Made by a program: the position numbers and the translations under genes
Notes under the pieces: model-generated
Databases searched by the model: none
What the model saw: only the letters and a program-made list of their open reading frames with translations
Told to the model about the DNA's origin: nothing
Shown here: positions 7,538 through 10,329 of the stretch, in pieces
Numbering within the stretch: position 1 is the stretch's first letter
Layout of the letters: each line of letters opens with the position of its first letter
From: an uncultured Bacilli bacterium
GTDB taxonomy: Bacteria; Bacillota_I; Bacilli_A; RF39; UBA660
Assembly (NCBI GenBank): GCA_947629075.1
Contig: CANRCI010000046.1
Location: 1 to 10,329 of the forward strand
Length of the DNA stretch: 10,329 nucleotides
Direction of reading: 5' to 3'

Positions 7538-7948
7538 ATGAAGAAGTTAACGATTATAACAGTTTTAATTATTACTCTACTTCTTACTGGATGTAATAAT
7601 GGTGGACCTATATCAAATGTAAGTTATAAAAACTTCGCTAAAAAAGTTGAGAATAAAGATACCTTTATTTTAGAGGTTGTTCAAACTGGTTGTTCAAACT
7701 GTGCTGAATTCACTCCTAAATTCGAAGAGGTGTTAGAAGAAAAAGGACTTGAAGCTTATAGTATTAACATTTCTGATATGAGTGATGAAGATTATGAAAA
7801 ATTCAACGAAGATTATGCAGTCGATGGAACCCCTACCGTTATATTTTTTACTAAGGGAAAAGAATCGAGTGTTCTAAAGAGAATAAATGGAAATCGCGAT
7901 AAAGATTACATAATTCAAAAATTAGAATCAAATGGTTTTATCAAATAA
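7538..7948 (+). CDS. Thioredoxin-like lipoprotein with a CSNC active site
   Basis: A 136-residue protein likely to be a membrane-tethered thiol-disulfide oxidoreductase facing outward. Residues 1-18 form a lipoprotein signal peptide with lipobox LTGC; Cys19 would be lipidated. A short linker leads into a compact thioredoxin fold: beta strand FILEVVQTGC, the redox pair Cys52-Ser-Asn-Cys55, the following helix, and the cis-proline loop VDGTPT with Pro99. This is near the minimal length for a single thioredoxin domain. CxxC lipoproteins of this kind reduce, oxidise or isomerise disulfides in exported proteins; the direction here cannot be read from sequence. The gene is divergent from the Cys-rich secreted module, whose large protein carries 32 Cys, so disulfide handling of that product is an attractive inference. 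It ends at a terminator shared with the convergent lipid kinase gene. Confidence 0.88.
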   Translation: MKKLTIITVLIITLLLTGCNNGGPISNVSYKNFAKKVENKDTFILEVVQTGCSNCAEFTPKFEEVLEEKGLEAYSINISDMSDEDYEKFNEDYAVDGTPTVIFFTKGKESSVLKRINGNRDKDYIIQKLESNGFIK

Positions 7949-7973
7949 AAACGAGGATTACTTTCCTCGTTTT
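7948..7973. terminator. Bidirectional intrinsic terminator between convergent genes
   Basis: A 10-bp perfect stem (AAAACGAGGA at 7948-7957 with TCCTCGTTTT at 7964-7973) encloses a 6-nt loop. U-rich tails occur in both directions. It starts at the last base of the plus-strand gene's stop. On the minus strand one arm encodes the last residues of the lipid kinase, and that gene's TAA lies in the loop. Confidence 0.85.
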
Positions 7974-8938
7974 ATTATTCTATCAATAACGGAGTTTTTA
8001 ACTTCTTTTTTATTTGGTTCTCCATCTGTTATAAATAAATTTTTTATATTCTTTTTAGGTAGTCTTATTTTAAAATCAGGTACTACTTTAACGTTGTAGA
8101 CCATACTTTTATCATCCAATTTCTCACCGTCGACACACCAACTTCTTATTTGGTTATGACAAGTTATCTTTATGTTATCTGTCTTGTAAAAATAAAAACC
8201 TGGTACTTTAGTGATATCGCTAGTCGCAGCGTGAAACATACTTCTGATGACATCTTTTTTACGCGTCAAATTACAGAGTAAAACTTCGAATTTACCATCA
8301 TCCAATTTAACTTCTTTATAGAATTTGTTAATCCCCGCAATACGGTTAGCACTGCTTAAAAGAAGAAACGAAAATAAGCCACGATATTTTTCACCATCTA
8401 CTTCATAAGTGATATCGTACAATTTAGTGCGACTAAAAAATTCTTTAGTTGCTTCACCAATGTATGCGAGATAACCAAATTTTTTCTTTAGTTTACGACT
8501 AGTTTCGTATGGGACATTCATAAATTTTCCAAACCCAGCGACATAGACAAAAGGACTATCATTGATAGTACAGATATCAATATTTTTTTCTACCCCGTTC
8601 ATTAACAATTTCAAATTTTCAACTGGATCACTGGCATAACCAAACATCGCCCCGATATCGTTAGTTGTTCCTAGAGGTATATGTGCTAAAGTAAGTCTAT
8701 TATTTCTCTTTAAATTTCCTTTTACGGCCTCATTAAAAGTACCATCGCCACCCATCGAAATGACTAAATCACAATCCGGTAAACTAGATACTATCTCGGT
8801 AATATTGCCGCGATATTCCGATTTTATTATTTCAGCATCATATCCATTATCTAAAAGTATATCTATATAGCTAGCAAAAAAGTCTTTTTTTATTTTTCTA
8901 CCACTATGAGGGTTGTACACAACAACACACTTTTTCAA
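7958..8938 (-). CDS. Diacylglycerol kinase-family lipid kinase (DgkB/YegS/BmrU type)
   Basis: An ATP-dependent lipid kinase of the DAGK catalytic-domain family, probably phosphorylating diacylglycerol to phosphatidic acid at the inner face of the membrane so that it re-enters phospholipid or lipoteichoic acid metabolism. Visible motifs, numbered from the chosen start: NPHSG at 9-13 (phosphate contact), the glycine-rich nucleotide loop GGDGTFNE at 63-70, PLGTTND at 88-94, LDDGKFEV near 212-219, and VDGE at 269-272, whose Glu matches the catalytic base known from staphylococcal DgkB. The length of 326 aa is slightly above the usual 290-315, from a basic C-terminal tail. The frame could begin at GTG 8947, but that codon overlaps the GGAG Shine-Dalgarno. 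TTG at 8938, 8 nt behind GGAG, gives the typical N-terminus MKKCVVVYNP. The substrate is not proven: YegS-like members use other lipids. Confidence 0.92.
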   Translation of the reverse strand: MKKCVVVYNPHSGRKIKKDFFASYIDILLDNGYDAEIIKSEYRGNITEIVSSLPDCDLVISMGGDGTFNEAVKGNLKRNNRLTLAHIPLGTTNDIGAMFGYASDPVENLKLLMNGVEKNIDICTINDSPFVYVAGFGKFMNVPYETSRKLKKKFGYLAYIGEATKEFFSRTKLYDITYEVDGEKYRGLFSFLLLSSANRIAGINKFYKEVKLDDGKFEVLLCNLTRKKDVIRSMFHAATSDITKVPGFYFYKTDNIKITCHNQIRSWCVDGEKLDDKSMVYNVKVVPDFKIRLPKKNIKNLFITDGEPNKKEVKNSVIDRIIKRGK

Positions 8939-8962
8939 GAGTATCACTCCAAATCTAAAATA

Positions 8963-8991
8963 ATTATAGTTTTTAAAATTTAAAAAGTCAA
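8963..8991 (-). promoter_or_regulatory. Strong sigma-A-type promoter of the lipid kinase gene
   Basis: TTGACT (8991-8986), a 17-nt AT-only spacer except for its last base, and a perfect TATAAT (8968-8963). The -35 overlaps the TGA stop of the upstream pentapeptide-repeat gene. The leader would be about 20 nt, supporting the TTG start at 8938 over GTG at 8947. Confidence 0.75.
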
Positions 8992-9623
8992 TTATCCTTA
9001 ACTTCGATACCTAAACACGATACAATTAAGCTTGCCTGATACGGATTTATGACTAGTCCACGAAGAGAATCGATATCAAAAACGATACCTTCGATGTTAC
9101 AAGTCGATAAGTTAATTCCCTTTAAATTGGTTTTAAATAACTCGCTTTTCTCGAGATCAGTTTCTACAAAATCTATATTCTTTAATTGAACTTCGACAAA
9201 GACACTTTCTTTTAGACGAGATTTTTTAAATTTTATAAAATCAAGTCTCGCATAACTAAAATTGCCATACGTCAAATCACACTCTTCAAAAGAAACACTT
9301 CTGAGTAACGAAGAAGAAAAATCAATTCCTGTCATCTTACACTTTTTAAAACAACTCCTGATGATCGTTCTAGAACTCATAACTTGATTAGATATGGAAC
9401 AATCTTCAAAAAGGCAATCGATAAAATCGACATTTATAAGTTTTCCATTAAAGTCAACATTTTTAAATACACAACCATTAAATTCAATCCCAAAGATGTC
9501 AAAATTTATCGTTTCATTTGTAAATTGACAATCAAAAACGTTTTCCAAAAAATTTTCTTTTTTAATTTCTAGTACATCTAAATTGTTGGTAATCTTGGGA
9601 TTTTGAAAGGAATTGTTCTTCAT
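8988..9623 (-). CDS. Pentapeptide-repeat protein (Qnr/McbG-like)
   Basis: A 211-residue cytosolic protein made mostly of pentapeptide repeats, which fold as a right-handed square beta-helix. The repeat register (central Phe or Leu, frequent small residue or Cys/Asp two positions before) is visible from about residue 33 to 185, e.g. VDFIDCLFEDCSI, SFEECDLTYGNF and NLKGINLSTCNIEG. It is interrupted near residues 78-90. The end, SLRGLVINPYQA followed by a hydrophobic helix, is the C-terminal cap and dimerisation segment typical of Qnr- and McbG-like proteins. Those proteins mimic DNA and protect gyrase, but many chromosomal relatives have no known role, so no resistance function is claimed. The ATG at 9623 has GGTGATG upstream. 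The stop is TGA; under a TGA=Trp code the frame would extend by only a few residues. Confidence 0.88.
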   Translation of the reverse strand: MKNNSFQNPKITNNLDVLEIKKENFLENVFDCQFTNETINFDIFGIEFNGCVFKNVDFNGKLINVDFIDCLFEDCSISNQVMSSRTIIRSCFKKCKMTGIDFSSSLLRSVSFEECDLTYGNFSYARLDFIKFKKSRLKESVFVEVQLKNIDFVETDLEKSELFKTNLKGINLSTCNIEGIVFDIDSLRGLVINPYQASLIVSCLGIEVKDN

Positions 9624-9643
9624 ATTTTTACATCACCAAATAA

Positions 9644-9652
9644 ATTATATCA
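9644..9652 (-). promoter_or_regulatory. Extended -10 promoter of the pentapeptide-repeat gene
   Basis: On the minus strand TGATATAAT (9652-9644) is a perfect TATAAT preceded by TG at the extended -10 position. No good -35 is seen 17-18 nt upstream, which fits the extended -10 class. It is back to back with the pyrG promoter. Confidence 0.5.
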
Positions 9653-9662
9653 CTTATTATAA

Positions 9663-9691
9663 TTGTTTACTAATCATTTATATGCTATGAT
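9663..9691 (+). promoter_or_regulatory. pyrG: Promoter of pyrG
   Basis: TTGTTT (9663-9668), 17-nt spacer, TATGAT (9686-9691). Transcription should start around 9696-9699, giving a leader of about 42-45 nt that contains the alternative hairpins at 9696-9730. Confidence 0.55.
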
Positions 9692-9695
9692 TTAA

Positions 9696-9730
9696 GAGAG
9701 CCTATAGTACTCTCAAAAATTTATTGAGAG
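9696..9730 (+). promoter_or_regulatory. pyrG leader with two mutually exclusive hairpins
   Basis: The segment CTCTC (9710-9714) can pair with GAGAG upstream (9696-9700; 5 bp, 9-nt loop). Alternatively, extended to CTCTCAA (9710-9716), it can pair with TTGAGAG downstream (9724-9730; 7 bp, 7-nt loop). The second hairpin hides most of the GAGAGGTG ribosome binding site. No U-tract follows either hairpin, so control, if any, would be of translation rather than termination. Confidence 0.4.
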
Positions 9731-9740
9731 GTGATATTAT

Positions 9741-10307
9741 ATGACGAAATATGTATTCGTAACCGGAGGTGTAGTATCTGGTCTTGGTAAAGGTATCACG
9801 GCATCGAGCTTAGCCCTACTTTTAAAATCACGCGGGTATAAAGTGTTCATGCAAAAGTTTGATCCCTATATCAATGTTGATCCTGGTACTATGTCTCCTT
9901 TTCAACATGGTGAAGTATATGTTACTTATGACGGAAGTGAGACGGATCTCGATTTAGGACATTATGAGAGATTTATCGATGAAGAGTTAAATTATACTTC
10001 AAACATTACAACCGGTAAAATTTATTCTTCCGTTATCGAGCGTGAAAGACGCGGTGATTTTCTTGGAGCAACCGTTCAAATTGTTCCTCACATCACGAAC
10101 GAAATAAAAAATAAGGTATATGAAGCTGGTGAGACTTCTAAAGCTGATATTGTCATCACCGAAATCGGTGGTACCATTGGTGATATCGAATCACAAGCTT
10201 TTATCGAATCTCTTCGACAACTGCGCAATGAATTGGGAAAAGAAAATACTTTATTTGTTCACACTACTCTAGTTCCTCTAATTTATGGATCGGATGAACT
10301 AGAGTAG
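9741..10307 (+). CDS. pyrG: CTP synthase, N-terminal part (3' end lost)
   Basis: CTP synthase makes CTP from UTP, ATP and glutamine, the last step of pyrimidine nucleotide synthesis in the cytosol. The 5' part encodes the amidoligase (synthase) domain: the P-loop GGVVSGLGKG at 9-18, KFDPYINVDPGTMSPFQHGE at 39-58, TDLDLGHYERF with metal-binding Asp71, and EIGGTIGDIES with Glu141. The usual length is about 535-545 aa, whereas this frame stops after 188. Agreement with the family holds through TLVP and up to the residues Asp-Glu-Leu at 185-187, which align with the conserved GEL before KTKPTQHS. The next codons, GAG TAG, belong to an inverted copy of upstream pyrG sequence, so the stop is almost surely an artefact at about 10301 and the gene is intact in the organism. 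The start ATG has AGAGGTG 7 nt upstream. The glutamine amidotransferase domain is absent from the window. Confidence 0.95.
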   Translation: MTKYVFVTGGVVSGLGKGITASSLALLLKSRGYKVFMQKFDPYINVDPGTMSPFQHGEVYVTYDGSETDLDLGHYERFIDEELNYTSNITTGKIYSSVIERERRGDFLGATVQIVPHITNEIKNKVYEAGETSKADIVITEIGGTIGDIESQAFIESLRQLRNELGKENTLFVHTTLVPLIYGSDELE

Positions 10308-10329
10308 TGTGAACAAATAAAGTATTTTC
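10242..10329. repeat. Perfect 34-bp inverted repeat at the window end (fold-back chimera)
   Basis: Bases 10242-10275 and 10296-10329 are exact reverse complements with a 20-nt spacer. The left arm encodes conserved PyrG residues (ENTLFVHTTLV), so it is the genuine copy. The right arm interrupts the conserved frame just after the codons for Glu-Leu. The inner bases GAACTA/TAGTTC could have served as microhomology for strand switching. Confidence 0.85.

Noticed and set aside
8988..8990. Mycoplasma-type code with TGA read as Trp
   Set aside because: Trp is encoded by TGG in the genes read here, I found no internal TGA in the genes read through, and TGA ends the pentapeptide-repeat gene at a natural place. 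A single TGA cannot exclude it fully.
10242..10329. The terminal inverted repeat as a genuine terminator or a regulatory hairpin of a short pyrG
   Set aside because: The left arm is conserved protein-coding sequence, there is no U-tract, the repeat is perfect over 34 bp and it ends exactly at the window edge; an artefact explains all of this.

Overview
The window is AT-rich DNA with Shine-Dalgarno sites of the GAGGTG type, sigma-A-like promoters and mostly TAA stops. It reads as a low-GC Bacillota genome. The style suggests an uncultured, gut-type Bacilli or Mollicutes-related lineage, but that placement is an inference. All Trp codons I checked are TGG, and the pentapeptide-repeat gene appears to end in TGA, so the standard bacterial code fits better than the Mycoplasma code.

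Left three quarters (1-7392, minus strand): a tandemly duplicated two-gene module of no family I recognise. Each copy encodes a small protein of about 250 residues with a signal peptide, an outside domain with four conserved Cys, one C-terminal transmembrane helix and a Lys-rich tail. Directly behind it comes a very large, Cys-rich secreted protein. Copy 1 (7392 to 3390) is complete: 253 aa plus 1079 aa. Copy 2 (3262 to 1) has a complete small gene of 247 aa, and its large gene runs off the left edge after 838 codons. Each copy has its own promoter, and the two promoters share sequence, including a dyad overlapping the -10 region. The two large proteins diverge strongly in the N-terminal half but are nearly identical around residues 640-825.

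Middle (7393-8938): a thioredoxin-like lipoprotein with a CSNC active site is transcribed divergently from module copy 1. It could act on the many extracytoplasmic cysteines next door. It converges on a diacylglycerol-kinase-family lipid kinase, and the two share a bidirectional terminator.

Right end (8988-10329): a pentapeptide-repeat protein (minus) and the 5' part of pyrG, CTP synthase (plus), are transcribed divergently. The pyrG leader can form two mutually exclusive hairpins, one of which covers the ribosome binding site. The last 88 bases form a perfect 34-bp inverted repeat that ends pyrG prematurely; I interpret this as a fold-back assembly or library chimera, not biology. The first 34 bases are also exactly repeated inside the window, so both ends look like assembly-graph boundaries.

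The most interesting undescribed element is the duplicated anchor-plus-giant-Cys-rich-protein module, perhaps with the neighbouring thiol oxidoreductase. No RNA genes, CRISPR arrays or mobile-element genes were seen, and no stretch over 300 bases lacks a gene.
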